DNA of 64,000 nt from Deltaproteobacteria bacterium (GCA_020444165.1 JAHLLK010000005.1:62001-126000); one strand, 5' to 3'; shown: positions 24,492 through 33,574, numbered from the stretch's first letter. The notes: a model not told the origin generated them from the sequence alone. Translations and numbers: made by a program.

Positions 24492-26201
24492 ATGGTAAAG
24501 AAAAAGGGTACGCACACCAGACGCAACTACTATTCGAAGCTGGAGTGGACCATCTTCGCCTTCATGCTCCTGGTGGTCCTCTTGCCCCTGCCGGTGGTGG
24601 CCGGCACCATCTACCGCTACTACCACACCTACGTGCGCTCCAGCGTGGAGGACAACCTCCGGGGGGTGGTGGAAAAGCGGCGGGAGGCCATCGAGGTGTT
24701 CCTGGCCGAGCGGGTTTCCTATCTCCAGACCCTGGCCCAGATCGACTGCCTCATGCAGAACCACCAGCAACAAAACCTGGAGTACCTCTTCGCCATCGTC
24801 AAGCCCCGCTCGCCCTCCTTTGTGGACATGGGCATGATCGACCACGACGGCCGCCAGTTCGCCTACGTGGGGCCCTATGACCTGGCGGGCAAGGACTACA
24901 GCGAGGCGGTGTGGTTCCTGGAGGCCAGGAAAAAGGGCGTGTACATCAGCGACGTGTTCCTGGGCTACCGCAACGTGCCTCACTTGGCCATCGCGGTGCA
25001 GGGGCCCGGCGAGGTGAACCAGTGGTTCCTGCGGGCCACCATCAACACCGACACCCTGAAGCGGCTCATCAGCTCCGGACCCATGGGGGCCATGCGCGAC
25101 GCCTATCTCTACAACCGGGGCAAGGAACACCAGCTCCACCTGGGCAGCCAGAGCCCCATCATCGATCCGGCCACCATCGTGTTCCCCCAGGCCGACGAGA
25201 TCCGGGTGGGCCAGGTGACCACCATCGAGGACCGGGAGCTGTTGACCGCTTCCGGCTGGCTGAACCACGGGCGCTGGCTCCTCATGGTGGCCGAGGACCC
25301 CACCTCGGAGTTCGTGTCCTTGACCAACGCCCGCAGCGTGGGCCTGTCCCTGTTCTTCACCGCGGTCCTCATCGTGGGCATCCTGGCCTACTACACGGCC
25401 CACTGGATCGTGCGCAAGATCGAGGTGGCCGACCGGGAGAAGGACCTGATCCAGGAGCATCTGGCCCGCACCAGCAAGCTGGTGTCCCTGGGCAAGATGG
25501 CCGCCGGCCTGGCCCACGAGATCAACAACCCCCTGGCCATCATCAGCGAATCGGCCGGCTACGCCAAGGAAGTCATGGACATGACCGCGGCCAAGGGCCG
25601 GGAGCTGGACGCCGACCAGAAAAAGGAGATCCGCACGGTCCTGGACGACATCACCGGCGAGGCCTTCCGGGGCCGGGACATCACCCAGCGGTTGTTGGGC
25701 TTTGCCCGGCACGTGGAAGCCAAGATCATGGAGGTGGACCTTAACCGGGTGGCGGCCGACCTCCTGAAGTACTACGCCCGCATCCTGGCCAAGACCGGCA
25801 ACGTGCGGCTGGTGGAGGAGTTCGACCGCGGCCTCTCGCCCATCAAGACCGACCCCAGCCAGCTCCAGCAGGTGTTGATCAACCTCATCGACAACGCCCT
25901 GCATTTCACGGCCATCAACGGCGGAACCGTGAAGATTTCCACCCAATCCCTGCCCCAGGGGGCCCGGATCAGCGTGCAGGACGACGGTCCGGGCATGAAA
26001 CCCAGCGTAAAGGAAAAAATCTTCGATCCCTTCTTCACCACCAAACCGGTGGGTAAAGGCACCGGATTAGGCCTGGCCATCTGCTACGGCATTGTGAAAA
26101 AGCTGGGAGGCGAGATATATGTAGAAAGTGAGGAGGGCCAAGGCGCCACCTTCACCATACAGCTACCCCTTTCCCCACCCATTGAGGAGGTGCAGGAATG
26201 A
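24492..26201 (+). CDS. Cache-domain histidine kinase
   Basis: A 569-residue sensor kinase. TM1 lies at about 20-42 (AFMLLVVLLPLPVVAGTIY). An extracytoplasmic dCache-type sensor (about 45-285) includes SFVDMGMIDHDGRQFAYVGP and VFLGYRNVPHLAIAV. TM2 is near 287-307. HisKA has LAHEINNPLAIISE with His342, and the ATPase domain has NLIDNALHF, DDGPGMKPS and [20 protein letters not shown]. Cache domains bind small ligands such as organic acids or amino acids. An ATGA overlap joins it to a receiver-only regulator, which should be its partner. Confidence 0.9.
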   Translation: MVKKKGTHTRRNYYSKLEWTIFAFMLLVVLLPLPVVAGTIYRYYHTYVRSSVEDNLRGVVEKRREAIEVFLAERVSYLQTLAQIDCLMQNHQQQNLEYLFAIVKPRSPSFVDMGMIDHDGRQFAYVGPYDLAGKDYSEAVWFLEARKKGVYISDVFLGYRNVPHLAIAVQGPGEVNQWFLRATINTDTLKRLISSGPMGAMRDAYLYNRGKEHQLHLGSQSPIIDPATIVFPQADEIRVGQVTTIEDRELLTASGWLNHGRWLLMVAEDPTSEFVSLTNARSVGLSLFFTAVLIVGILAYYTAHWIVRKIEVADREKDLIQEHLARTSKLVSLGKMAAGLAHEINNPLAIISESAGYAKEVMDMTAAKGRELDADQKKEIRTVLDDITGEAFRGRDITQRLLGFARHVEAKIMEVDLNRVAADLLKYYARILAKTGNVRLVEEFDRGLSPIKTDPSQLQQVLINLIDNALHFTAINGGTVKISTQSLPQGARISVQDDGPGMKPSVKEKIFDPFFTTKPVGKGTGLGLAICYGIVKKLGGEIYVESEEGQGATFTIQLPLSPPIEEVQE

Positions 26202-26638
26202 AGATCAGAGTCTTGTTGGTGGATGACGAAGAAAAGTTCGTGGATTATCTCCACAAGCGTCTGGTCAACCGCGACTATGACGTGACCATGGCCCTATCCG
26301 GCGAAGCCGCCGTGGAAAAGCTGAAGGAGCAGAACTTCGACGTGGTGATCCTGGACGTGCTGATGCCCGGCATGGACGGCATCGAAACGCTCAGGATCAT
26401 CAAGAACCTGAAGCCCCTGACCGAGGTGATCATGCTCACCGGCCACGCCTCGGTGGAGTCGGGCGTGGAGGGCATGAAGCTGGGGGCCTACGACTACCTC
26501 ATGAAACCCTGCGAGACCGACGAACTGGTTTCCAAGATCAACAAGGCCTATGAGCGCAAGGCCGAGCACGAGAACCGCATCCGGGAAGCCAAGGTGGCCC
26601 GGCTGGTCTCCTCCCCCTTGTCGGTGCTGGACGAGTAA
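26198..26638 (+). CDS. Receiver-only response regulator
   Basis: A 146-residue CheY-like receiver with a short charged tail and no output domain. The phosphorylation site is Asp53 (VVILDVLMPGMDG); the acidic pair is VDDEE (9-13), the switch Thr is in MLTGHASVE and the Lys is in LMKPCETDE. It overlaps the Cache kinase gene (ATGA). Signals probably pass on by phosphotransfer or protein contact. The nearby PEP-synthase-like protein or another kinase are candidate targets, but nothing in the sequence decides this. Confidence 0.9.
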   Translation: MKIRVLLVDDEEKFVDYLHKRLVNRDYDVTMALSGEAAVEKLKEQNFDVVILDVLMPGMDGIETLRIIKNLKPLTEVIMLTGHASVESGVEGMKLGAYDYLMKPCETDELVSKINKAYERKAEHENRIREAKVARLVSSPLSVLDE

Positions 26639-26747
26639 CTTGCCTCCGCTTGTCTCCTGACCGGGTTGGGGAGCTTCCGGAGCCTGCCGGACTCCCCCCC
26701 GGCCGGAAGCCCGCGCCCTGCCGCCCGGGCCTTTCGCCAAGGGAAGC

Positions 26748-27653
26748 TCAGCCCCCGGCCAGCACGCGGCGGCAGCGCTCCCGCCAGGCCAACACCGGCC
26801 CGCCCAGGCGCGAGGCCAGAACCTCGATCTCGGCCGCGTATTTCCGGGCCAGGTGCAAGAGCACCGCGGGCGGCGGCGCGCCCGCCGCGCTGGGGTTCAC
26901 CACCCGGCCCAGTTCCTCGCCCCAGATCCCCGGATCATAAGCCAGGCCCAGAAAGCGGCACACCGCGGCCAGCAGGAACTCCGGCCGGCCCCGCAGGTCG
27001 TCGTAATAGGCCAACAGGAGCGGCGCGCCCGGGTGGCCCCGGGCCCAGTTCTCCAGGATGGCCAAATAGCGGGTGCGGGCCTCGTTGCCCGGCGAGTCCA
27101 GATGGGCCAGGATCTCCGGCAGCGGCACAATGGCCGGGTTCCGGCCGTGGCGCGCCGCGTCGAACTTGAAATGGGACCAAGCCCGCTCCAGGGGATCGCG
27201 CAACAGGAGGATGACCTTCACCCGGGGCAGGAGCGCGTGCACCCGGGCGATGTCCGCCGGGGGCAGGATGCTGTAGGCCGGGGTGGCCTCGCCAGCCAGG
27301 CGGGGGCCCGCCGCGGTGAACAGCCCCCGATACCAGGCGTCGTCTTTGGGACCCTCCAGCACGAAACGCCGGAAAAAATCCAGGATCTCGCCGTTGAAGG
27401 CCCGGCCCGGGGCCACCTCCCGCGCGAGAAAGTGGTTGAATTGGGCCGTCACCATTTCCAGGTTCCACAGGCCGTCGAAGTAGTGCACCTCCTTTATGGG
27501 CGGCAGCCAGGCCTCGGGGTGGCCGGCCAGCCGGCTGGCCAGCCAGGAGGTGCCGGCCTTCTGGGCCCCGATGATCAGAAACCCTGGGCGCACGCCGGCG
27601 CCGGGCGGCAGCGGGCCTGCTGGCGGGGGCGATGATGCGGGGGTCTGCGGCAT
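26748..27653 (-). CDS. PAPS-dependent sulfotransferase family protein
   Basis: A 301-residue sulfotransferase-fold protein. The 5'-phosphosulfate loop is GFLIIGAQKAGTSWLASRL near residue 24. The 3'-phosphate loop is VILLLRDPLERAWSHFKFD near 155. Between them HYFDGLWN and the GEATPAYSI phrase fit bacterial enzymes that sulfate glycans or lipids. The ATG at 27653 follows AGGAG by about five bases; the longer frame is GC-rich leader. It stands alone, divergent from an MFS gene, so its acceptor cannot be inferred. Confidence 0.85.
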   Translation of the reverse strand: MPQTPASSPPPAGPLPPGAGVRPGFLIIGAQKAGTSWLASRLAGHPEAWLPPIKEVHYFDGLWNLEMVTAQFNHFLAREVAPGRAFNGEILDFFRRFVLEGPKDDAWYRGLFTAAGPRLAGEATPAYSILPPADIARVHALLPRVKVILLLRDPLERAWSHFKFDAARHGRNPAIVPLPEILAHLDSPGNEARTRYLAILENWARGHPGAPLLLAYYDDLRGRPEFLLAAVCRFLGLAYDPGIWGEELGRVVNPSAAGAPPPAVLLHLARKYAAEIEVLASRLGGPVLAWRERCRRVLAGG

Positions 27654-27894
27654 GCCTTCTCCTGGGGGGTGACCACCTGCTGCATCATGCCAGAAGGCGG
27701 CCGCGGCCGGCAAGCCGGGGCGCGGCAGGTGGCGCCAATTCCCTGCCACGCCAGCCACAAACGCCGCGGATTCACGGCCGGCGCACCTGAGCCGCGGGCG
27801 GCGCCACGGCCGGGCCGGGGCCCACGGGGTCGCCCTCCACTCCTTGGGCAGAGCCCCTGCCCGCAGCCTTTTTCGCCTTTTTCGCATCTGATAG

Positions 27895-27925
27895 TTGACA
27901 ATTTGGCCAAATAGTAGAAGATAAT
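27895..27925 (+). promoter_or_regulatory. Possible promoter with ATTTGGCCAAAT palindrome
   Basis: TTGACA at 27895-27900 is followed at once by the 12-bp palindrome ATTTGGCCAAAT (27901-27912) and by GATAAT at 27920-27925, a 19-bp spacing that is long for sigma-70. A near copy, ATTTGGCCAAT, is at 28097-28107. Both lie in the 520-bp gap 27654-28173, which otherwise shows no gene. Confidence 0.35.
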
Positions 27926-28173
27926 GAAAATGACCCCGGGAGGGGCTCCGGCCCCGTGGCCGGCAGGCGGCGAACCCCCGCCCGCCAGCTCCCGCGGGGG
28001 GAAGAGCGGCGAAAAATACTCTGGCGCCGAGCAGGTTACCTCAGCCGGCGCCAGGGAGGACCGGGACAAGTATTTTTTTTGCCGCAATTGTTGGCTATTT
28101 GGCCAATCATTCCAGGATACCCTGGCTCCGGCCCCCGGCGCCCGGACAAAACCCGCACCTTACGAGGTAGGAC

Positions 28174-29364
28174 ATGAAAAACCAACGCATCATCGGCCTC
28201 TTGGGCCTGGCCGGCTTCGTGGTCATGGCCGACAACTGGGTGGTGTCGCCCATCCTGCCGGCCATCGCCAACAATCTCGGTCTGGAGATCTCCCGGGCCG
28301 GCCTCCTGATCACCGCCTACATGGTGCCCTTTGGCCTGTTCCAGCTGGTGTTCGGCCCCTTGGCCGACCGCTACGGCAAGAAGCAGGTGGTCACCTTCTC
28401 CATGCTGGTCTTCACCCTGGCCACCGGTTTGTGCGCCCTGGGTATGGGGCTGGGGGATCTGGCCCTGTACCGGGCCCTGACCGGCGTGTTCGCGGCCTCG
28501 GTCATGCCCATCTCCCTGGCCCTGATCGGGGATATCTTTCCCCTGGAGAAGCGCCAAGGCGCCATCGGTTCCTTCATGGGCATTTCCTTCCTGGGCCAGG
28601 GCCTGTCCATGGCCATCGGCGGGATCACCGCCTATTTCCTTAGCTGGCGCGGGGTGTTCGCCCTGTACGCCGTGTTTGCGGTCATCCCCACCTTGGCCCT
28701 GATCAAGGCCTACCGCTCCCTGCCCACGGCCAAGAACCCCGAGGCCAAGTTCCTGGCGCCCTATGGCCGGCTGCTCTCCGACGCCGCCAGCCGCAACATC
28801 TACCTCCTGGTGCTGTTGGAAGGCGTGTTCATCATCGGCAGCTTCTCCTACCTGGGGGCCTACATCGCGGACCTCTACCAATTCAACTACCTCTCCATCG
28901 GCTTGATCATGACCGCCTTCGGCCTGGCCACGGTCATCGGCGGGCGCCTCTCCGGCAAGCTGGTCCATTCCCTGGGGGCGCGGAACCTGATCACCCTGGG
29001 CCTGTTGTGCGCCATGGCCGCCGACCTGCTCTTGGCCTCCTTTGGGGGCTATCTGGGCGCCTTGATCCTGGGCGTGGCCCTGTTGGGCTTCGGCTTCATC
29101 TTCACCCATGCCACCCTGCTCACCCGCGCCACCGAGTTCGCTCAAAAGGCCCGCGGCTCGGCCATGTCCCTGGTGGCCTTCTGCTTCATGGGCGGCGGCG
29201 GCGCCGGCACCGCGTTGGGCGGAGCCCTCATCGGGCGCTGGGGCCTGGCCAACCTGTATTATGCCTTTGGTCTGGCCCTGTTGGCCGCCTGGCTGTTGAG
29301 CTTCGTCCTGTTCCGGCAGAACCAGCCCGCGCCCGGGGGCCTGGCGGCGGAAATTGCAAAATAA
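28174..29364 (+). CDS. MFS transporter (drug/metabolite efflux type)
   Basis: A 396-residue permease with about twelve helices. The MFS motif A is FGPLADRYGKKQVVTFS (residues about 63-79), and the promoter-domain motif in TM5 is FLGQGLSMAIGGI near 145. This points to the 12-TM drug/metabolite efflux branch. It is preceded by a GAGGTAGGAC ribosome site. A tandem 98-bp repeat begins directly after the stop codon. The leftward sulfotransferase is its divergent neighbour. Substrate unknown. Confidence 0.85.
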   Translation: MKNQRIIGLLGLAGFVVMADNWVVSPILPAIANNLGLEISRAGLLITAYMVPFGLFQLVFGPLADRYGKKQVVTFSMLVFTLATGLCALGMGLGDLALYRALTGVFAASVMPISLALIGDIFPLEKRQGAIGSFMGISFLGQGLSMAIGGITAYFLSWRGVFALYAVFAVIPTLALIKAYRSLPTAKNPEAKFLAPYGRLLSDAASRNIYLLVLLEGVFIIGSFSYLGAYIADLYQFNYLSIGLIMTAFGLATVIGGRLSGKLVHSLGARNLITLGLLCAMAADLLLASFGGYLGALILGVALLGFGFIFTHATLLTRATEFAQKARGSAMSLVAFCFMGGGGAGTALGGALIGRWGLANLYYAFGLALLAAWLLSFVLFRQNQPAPGGLAAEIAK

Positions 29365-29578
29365 GCGGCATGCTGCCGCTCCCATATCGTGTCGTGCGAG
29401 GCCCGACTCCGCACCTGCCTCGCACGCTCCCGGAGGGAGCTTGCCATGAACCGCTGCTCCGGGCGGCATGCTGCCGCTCCCATATCGTGTCGTGCGAGGC
29501 CCGACTCCGCACCTGCCTCGCACGCTCCCGGAGGGAGCTTGCCATGAACCACCGCTCCGGGCGGCATGCTGCCGCTCC
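29365..29578 (+). repeat. Tandem 98-bp repeat with hairpins (two units plus a partial third)
   Basis: Units start at 29365, 29463 and 29561 (the last only about 18 bp). Units 1 and 2 differ at a few bases near their ends. Each holds GCGGCA-TGC-TGCCGC, a GTGCGAG/CTCGCAC stem and GCTCCC-GGA-GGGAGC. The array begins at the base after the MFS stop and ends 37 bp before the DGC gene. Confidence 0.9.
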
Positions 29579-29615
29579 GGAAGATAGCGCCAACATTTTC
29601 AGGAGATGAAACCCC

Positions 29616-30035
29616 ATGTCTGATTCCGGCGACAACCTGATTTTGCCCTCGCTCGCGGCCGAGAGCTGCGCCCCGGCCCGCGGCAAGACCATGCTGCTCT
29701 CCTGCTCCGGCGGCTCCAACGTGGGCCAACTGGCCAACCAGGCCTGCATCGAACTGACCCAGGAGGGTTGGGGCCAGATGTCCTGCCTGGCCGGCGTCGG
29801 CGGCAAGCTGGCCGGCTTCCTCGAGTCGGCCCGCAACGCCACCGACCTGGTAGTGATCGACGGCTGCGAGGTGGGCTGCGCCCGGGCCATCTTTGCCGAA
29901 GCCGGGGTGGAACTACGGGGCCATTTGGTCCTGACCCGGTTGGGGATCGCCAAGAACAAGGACCTCAACCTGCTCGGCGCGGATATCGCCCGGGTCAAGG
30001 AAGCCGTGAAATCCGCGGTATCACCCCTGGCGTGA
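29616..30035 (+). CDS. DGC-domain putative zinc-binding protein
   Basis: A 139-residue small cytosolic protein of the DGC family (PF08859), named for the Asp-Gly-Cys motif seen here as VIDGCEVGCARAIF near residue 88. Other conserved cysteines are in LLSCSGGSNVGQLANQAC near 27 and in SCLAGVGGK near 54. The four-Cys layout suggests a metal site, and the family is annotated as putative zinc-binding without a known reaction. The ATG has AGGAG eleven bases upstream. A class V aminotransferase gene follows at 115 bp. Confidence 0.8.
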   Translation: MSDSGDNLILPSLAAESCAPARGKTMLLSCSGGSNVGQLANQACIELTQEGWGQMSCLAGVGGKLAGFLESARNATDLVVIDGCEVGCARAIFAEAGVELRGHLVLTRLGIAKNKDLNLLGADIARVKEAVKSAVSPLA

Positions 30036-30149
30036 GCCGGCCCCAGAGGCTCCAGGACCATCTCCCGAGTCGCGGATGGACTTTTAGGCCCCCCTGTTTC
30101 AAACTGAAGACCATGATCCTTGGAACCATCCGCGTCACGGGAGAGCCCC

Positions 30150-31253
30150 ATGTTTGAACTGAAACCCACCGAACGTCTCTTGTTGGGGCCCGGCCCCAGC
30201 AACCCGCCCTACCGCGTGCTGCGGGCCTTGGCCACCCCGCCGGTGGGCCATCTGGACCCGGAGTTCGCGGCCATCCAGGAGGAGACCTGCGCCCTGTTGC
30301 GCCGCACCTTCCAGACCGCCAACCGCCTCACCTTCCCGGTGAGCGGCACCGGCAGCGCCGGCATGGAGGCCGCCCTGGTGAACCTCCTGGAGCCGGGCGA
30401 CACCCTGGTGGTGGGCATCGCCGGCCTGTTCGGCCAGCGCATGCGCGAGGTGGCCACCCGGGCCGGAGCCCAGGTGGTGGCCGTGGAGGCCCCCTGGGGC
30501 CAGCCGGTGGACCAGGACGAGCTGATCGCCGCGCTCCGCCGCCATCCCCAGGCCAAAGCCTGCGCCCTGGTGCACGGCGAGACTTCCACCGGGGTGCTGC
30601 AACCCCTGGCCCAGGTGGGGGCCTATCTGCGGGGCACTCCCACCCTGTTCGTGGTGGACACGGTCACCTCCCTGGGCGGCGAGGAGGTGTTGGTGGACCA
30701 GTGGGGCATCGACGTGTGCTACAGCGGCACCCAGAAATGCTTGAACGTGCCGCCGGGCCTGGCCCCCATCACCTTCAGCCACCGGGCCCTGGAAGTGATC
30801 CGCTCCCGCCGGAGCAAGGTGCAGAGCTGGTATTTGGACGTGACCCTCTTGGAAACCTACTGGGGCCAACAGCGCCTGTACCACCACACCGCCCCGGTGA
30901 ACATGATCTACGCCTTGTACGAGGGCCTGCGCATCGTGCACGAGGAGGGCCTGGCCGAACGGGTGGCCCGCCACCGGGCCGCGGCCGGGCACCTGTGGCG
31001 GGGCCTGGCCGAGCTGGGCTTTGGCTTCCTGGCTCCGGAAGCCTTGCGCCTGCCGCCCCTGACCGCGGCGCTGCCGCCCACCGGCTGGGACGTGGAAGGG
31101 GTGCGGAAGACCCTGCTGTTGGAGTATGACCTGGAGGTGGGCGGCGGGGTGGGCCCCTTGGCCGGCAAGCTCTGGCGCATCGGCCTCATGGGCCAGAACG
31201 CCTGCGTGCAAAAGGTGGCCGTGCTGCTCCGGGCCCTGGCTGATTTCGTGTGA
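30150..31253 (+). CDS. Alanine-glyoxylate aminotransferase-type class V enzyme
   Basis: A 367-residue PLP enzyme of the serine-pyruvate/alanine-glyoxylate group. Landmarks: LLLGPGPSNPPYRVLRAL at the start, VSGTGSAGMEAAL near residue 66, a VVDTVTSLGGEEV Asp strand near 170, and the PLP lysine in SGTQKCLNVPPGLAP near 197. The ATG at 30150 is used because the family always starts close to the GPGPS motif and a GGAGAG site precedes it. The enzyme transfers an amino group between alanine or serine and glyoxylate or pyruvate. No pathway partner is next to it. Confidence 0.87.
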   Translation: MFELKPTERLLLGPGPSNPPYRVLRALATPPVGHLDPEFAAIQEETCALLRRTFQTANRLTFPVSGTGSAGMEAALVNLLEPGDTLVVGIAGLFGQRMREVATRAGAQVVAVEAPWGQPVDQDELIAALRRHPQAKACALVHGETSTGVLQPLAQVGAYLRGTPTLFVVDTVTSLGGEEVLVDQWGIDVCYSGTQKCLNVPPGLAPITFSHRALEVIRSRRSKVQSWYLDVTLLETYWGQQRLYHHTAPVNMIYALYEGLRIVHEEGLAERVARHRAAAGHLWRGLAELGFGFLAPEALRLPPLTAALPPTGWDVEGVRKTLLLEYDLEVGGGVGPLAGKLWRIGLMGQNACVQKVAVLLRALADFV

Positions 31254-31339
31254 GGCAGCCTCTCCTTGTCGCGGCGGGCTTCCCCAGGATGCTTATCTTA
31301 AAATAAGGGAAGGCGGCCGGGAGAAGGGAGGACAAGGCC

Positions 31340-31756
31340 ATGTCCCGTTGGTTCATCATCATATTGGGGTTGACCCTGGCCCTGGCCAGCGCCGGCTTCT
31401 GGCCCGCGGGGGCCGGGGCGCAAACGGACCTGGGCGCGCCACCGCCCGGGCCGGTTTGGACCCTGCCGCCTCCGGCGGCGGCTCCGGCCCCCGGGTCCCT
31501 GCCCCGGGTGGAACCCCTGAACCAGGCTGAATGGAACCGCCTGGGCCAGGGCGCCCCGGGTCAGCTCAACCAGACCCGGCAGCTCCGCCAGGAGCTGGAC
31601 CAGCGCCAGACCGAGTTGGGCGTGTCGCGGGCCCTGCCCTCGCCCGACCCGGCCCGAGAGCGGGCCCTGACCGGGCAGGTGGAGCGCCTCCGCCAGGAGG
31701 AGAACCGCGCCCTGGAGGCTCCGCCGCCGGCCCAGCCCGTCCCGCCCTTGTGGTAA
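31340..31756 (+). CDS. Secreted Pro/Gln-rich protein, unknown
   Basis: A 138-residue protein with a signal peptide (WFIIILGLTLALASAGFWPA, cleaved near 27) and a GGAGG site eight bases before the ATG. The mature part begins with a Pro/Ala-rich stretch and continues with a predicted charged helix (QTRQLRQELDQRQTELG and VERLRQEENRALEA), then ends in PPLW. I do not recognise a family. It is probably a small periplasmic, partly disordered protein. A strong hairpin directly follows the stop. Confidence 0.6.
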   Translation: MSRWFIIILGLTLALASAGFWPAGAGAQTDLGAPPPGPVWTLPPPAAAPAPGSLPRVEPLNQAEWNRLGQGAPGQLNQTRQLRQELDQRQTELGVSRALPSPDPARERALTGQVERLRQEENRALEAPPPAQPVPPLW

Positions 31757-31757
31757 G

Positions 31758-31780
31758 GCAGCGCCCCGGAGGGGCGCTGC
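31758..31780 (+). terminator. Hairpin with GGA triloop after the 31340 gene
   Basis: A perfect 10-bp stem (GCAGCGCCCC / GGGGCGCTGC) with loop GGA, beginning two bases after the stop codon. Confidence 0.65.
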
Positions 31781-31799
31781 GGTGGCGGGGCTGCTTTCA

Positions 31800-31990
31800 G
31801 TTCCGGCCTAGCCTTGATGTTTCAGACAATTCGGGATTTATTGGCCACGTTTCGCGCCTTGGACCGGCCCAGCCAGGTGGCTGCCGGCAAGGCAACGGAC
31901 CAGCGACAACCGGAGGCGTAGCCCAAGCTACGCCCTGGTTGGAGCGAAGTCCCGGGCGCAGCCGGCGGGCATCTGGCGCAGCCGGCTTCC
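31800..31990 (+). repeat. Dispersed repeat C1, partner of 62090-62240
   Basis: The segment GGCGTAGCCCAAGCTACG (31915-31932) and the following GGTTGGAGCGAAGTC match the reverse complement of 62105-62160, with looser similarity for about 100 bp on the left side. It fills the gap between the 31340 gene and the lectin gene; no coding sequence is evident. Confidence 0.55.
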
Positions 31991-32010
31991 CACTTCCTGA
32001 AACACCCTAA

Positions 32011-32451
32011 CTAGCGGCCCTGAGTCCCGGTATTCCACAACACGTTGCTGCCCTGGTAGAGCACCAGGTTGCCGTCGTCCTGCAGGATGAGGTGGCAGCC
32101 GCTGGGTCCGGCCGTGTTGCTGGCCCAGGCCGGGCTGCCGTCGAACTTCTGCAGCACCAGGTTGCAATCCCCTTGCATGGCCAAGAGCTTCGCCGCCACC
32201 CCGGCGGTGTTGGAGGTCCACAGGGCCTGGTTGCCCTTGATCTTGTAGAGCGCCAGGTTGCCGTCATCCTGCATGTACAGCCGATACTGTTTGTTCTGGG
32301 AAACCAGGGCCTGGTTCCGTTCCAGGGACTGGTTGGCGTTCAGGCGGTCCCGGGCCAGGGCGGCCGGGGGCAGGGCCAGCAGACCGGTCAGGAGCAAGAG
32401 GACCAGGGCGGCCAGCCAGCCGCCGCGGCGCGGTGGGTACGCGAAAGACAT
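32011..32451 (-). CDS. Secreted bulb-type (B-) lectin domain protein
   Basis: A 146-residue protein with a signal peptide (WLAALVLLLLTGLLALPPAALA) and a single B-lectin domain. The mannose-binding signature QxDxNxVxY is exact in QDDGNLVLY near residue 128. Two related, partly degenerate sites are QDDGNLALY and QGDCNLVLQ. This is the expected three-fold pseudo-symmetry, so probably only one or two sites bind sugar. The ATG at 32451 is chosen because AGGAG is six bases upstream. It stands alone and divergent from an SDR gene. An exported mannose-binding protein could act in adhesion or, in other bacteria, as a lectin-like bacteriocin, but no such export context is visible. Confidence 0.82.
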   Translation of the reverse strand: MSFAYPPRRGGWLAALVLLLLTGLLALPPAALARDRLNANQSLERNQALVSQNKQYRLYMQDDGNLALYKIKGNQALWTSNTAGVAAKLLAMQGDCNLVLQKFDGSPAWASNTAGPSGCHLILQDDGNLVLYQGSNVLWNTGTQGR

Positions 32452-32763
32452 GGACATCTCCTTGCAGGATAGGGTTGGGGGGCAGGCCTGGGGCATCAGT
32501 TCCCATTTTGCCGCGCGCCCCGGCCCCAGGTCAGCAAAATCCTGGCGGCCCGGGTCCTTTTTCCCGCCCCCGGCCGCGCCTCCGGCCGCGCTTTCCCCGC
32601 CGCTGAACTCGGGTTCATGAGGTCTGTGCTTCCCCCCCTGGCTTGAGTTATAGTGTTAGCCGAACGGCGGGGTGGCGAGACCCGCGGCCTCTCGGCGAAC
32701 CCTCCCGCCCCCTCTTGGCATTCATCCCGCGAGGCGTCAACCGCGGCTGAAGGAGTACCTGAC

Positions 32764-33531
32764 ATGGAAATCAAAGATAGCGTGGCCATGATCACCGGCG
32801 GAGCTTCCGGTCTTGGCGCGGCCTGCGCCCAGGCCTTGGTGGCCCGGGGCGGCAAGGTGGCCCTTTTGGATTTGTCCGAGGAGAACGGGCGTAAAATGCA
32901 GGCGGAGTTGGGCCCCGCGGCCATCTTCTGTCTGGCCGACGTGTGTGACGAAGCCAGCGTGAGCCAGGCCGTGGCCGCCACAATCGAGGCCTTCGGCCAA
33001 GTGAACCTGGCCATCAACTGCGCTGGGGTGGCTTTCGCCTCCAAGGTGCTGGGCAAGCACGGCCCCATGAGCCTGGACCACTTCCGCAAGGTGGTGGAGA
33101 TCAACCTGATCGGCACCATGAACCTGATCCGCCTGGCCGCGGAGCAGATGGTGAAAAACGAGCCCGGCCCTGACGGCGAGAAGGGCGTGGTGATCAACAC
33201 GGCCAGCGTGGCCGCCTTCGAGGGGCAGGTGGGGCAGGCCGCCTACGCGGCTTCCAAGGCCGGGGTGGTGGGCCTGACCCTGCCCGTGGCCCGGGAGTTC
33301 GCCTCCTACGGCATCCGGGTCATGACCATCGCACCGGGTATCTTCGACACCCCCATGATGGCTTCCCTGCCCGAGAAGGTGCGGGATTCCCTGGGCCAGA
33401 TGGTGCCCTTCCCCTCCCGCCTGGGCCGGCCCGAGGAGTTCGCTTCCCTGGCCTTGGAGATCATCACCAACCCCGTGCTCAATGGGGAGGTCATCCGCCT
33501 GGACGGGGCCATCCGCATGGCCGCCCGCTAG
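32764..33531 (+). CDS. Short-chain dehydrogenase (3-hydroxyacyl-CoA dehydrogenase type II-like)
   Basis: A 255-residue SDR. The NAD(H) site is MITGGASGLGAACA (TGxxxGxG near residue 11) with an Asp in ALLDLSEENG, typical of NAD preference. The catalytic set includes the Asn of CAG-type NCAGVAF and the YAASK motif (Tyr161, Lys165). The overall pattern, with the CDVxDE-like ADVCDEASV and the FDTPMMASLPEKV lid, resembles the HSD17B10/type II 3-hydroxyacyl-CoA dehydrogenases. The ATG at 32764 is used; the frame upstream is intergenic. A family B repeat follows the stop. Confidence 0.85.
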   Translation: MEIKDSVAMITGGASGLGAACAQALVARGGKVALLDLSEENGRKMQAELGPAAIFCLADVCDEASVSQAVAATIEAFGQVNLAINCAGVAFASKVLGKHGPMSLDHFRKVVEINLIGTMNLIRLAAEQMVKNEPGPDGEKGVVINTASVAAFEGQVGQAAYAASKAGVVGLTLPVAREFASYGIRVMTIAPGIFDTPMMASLPEKVRDSLGQMVPFPSRLGRPEEFASLALEIITNPVLNGEVIRLDGAIRMAAR

Positions 33532-33574
33532 CAGGCTGTTGAAAAACCGCCTGCGGGGCGCGCCAGGGACCACC

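Noticed and set aside
29365..29578. CRISPR array
   Set aside because: The units are 98 bp and directly adjacent with no unique spacers, and no cas gene is present.
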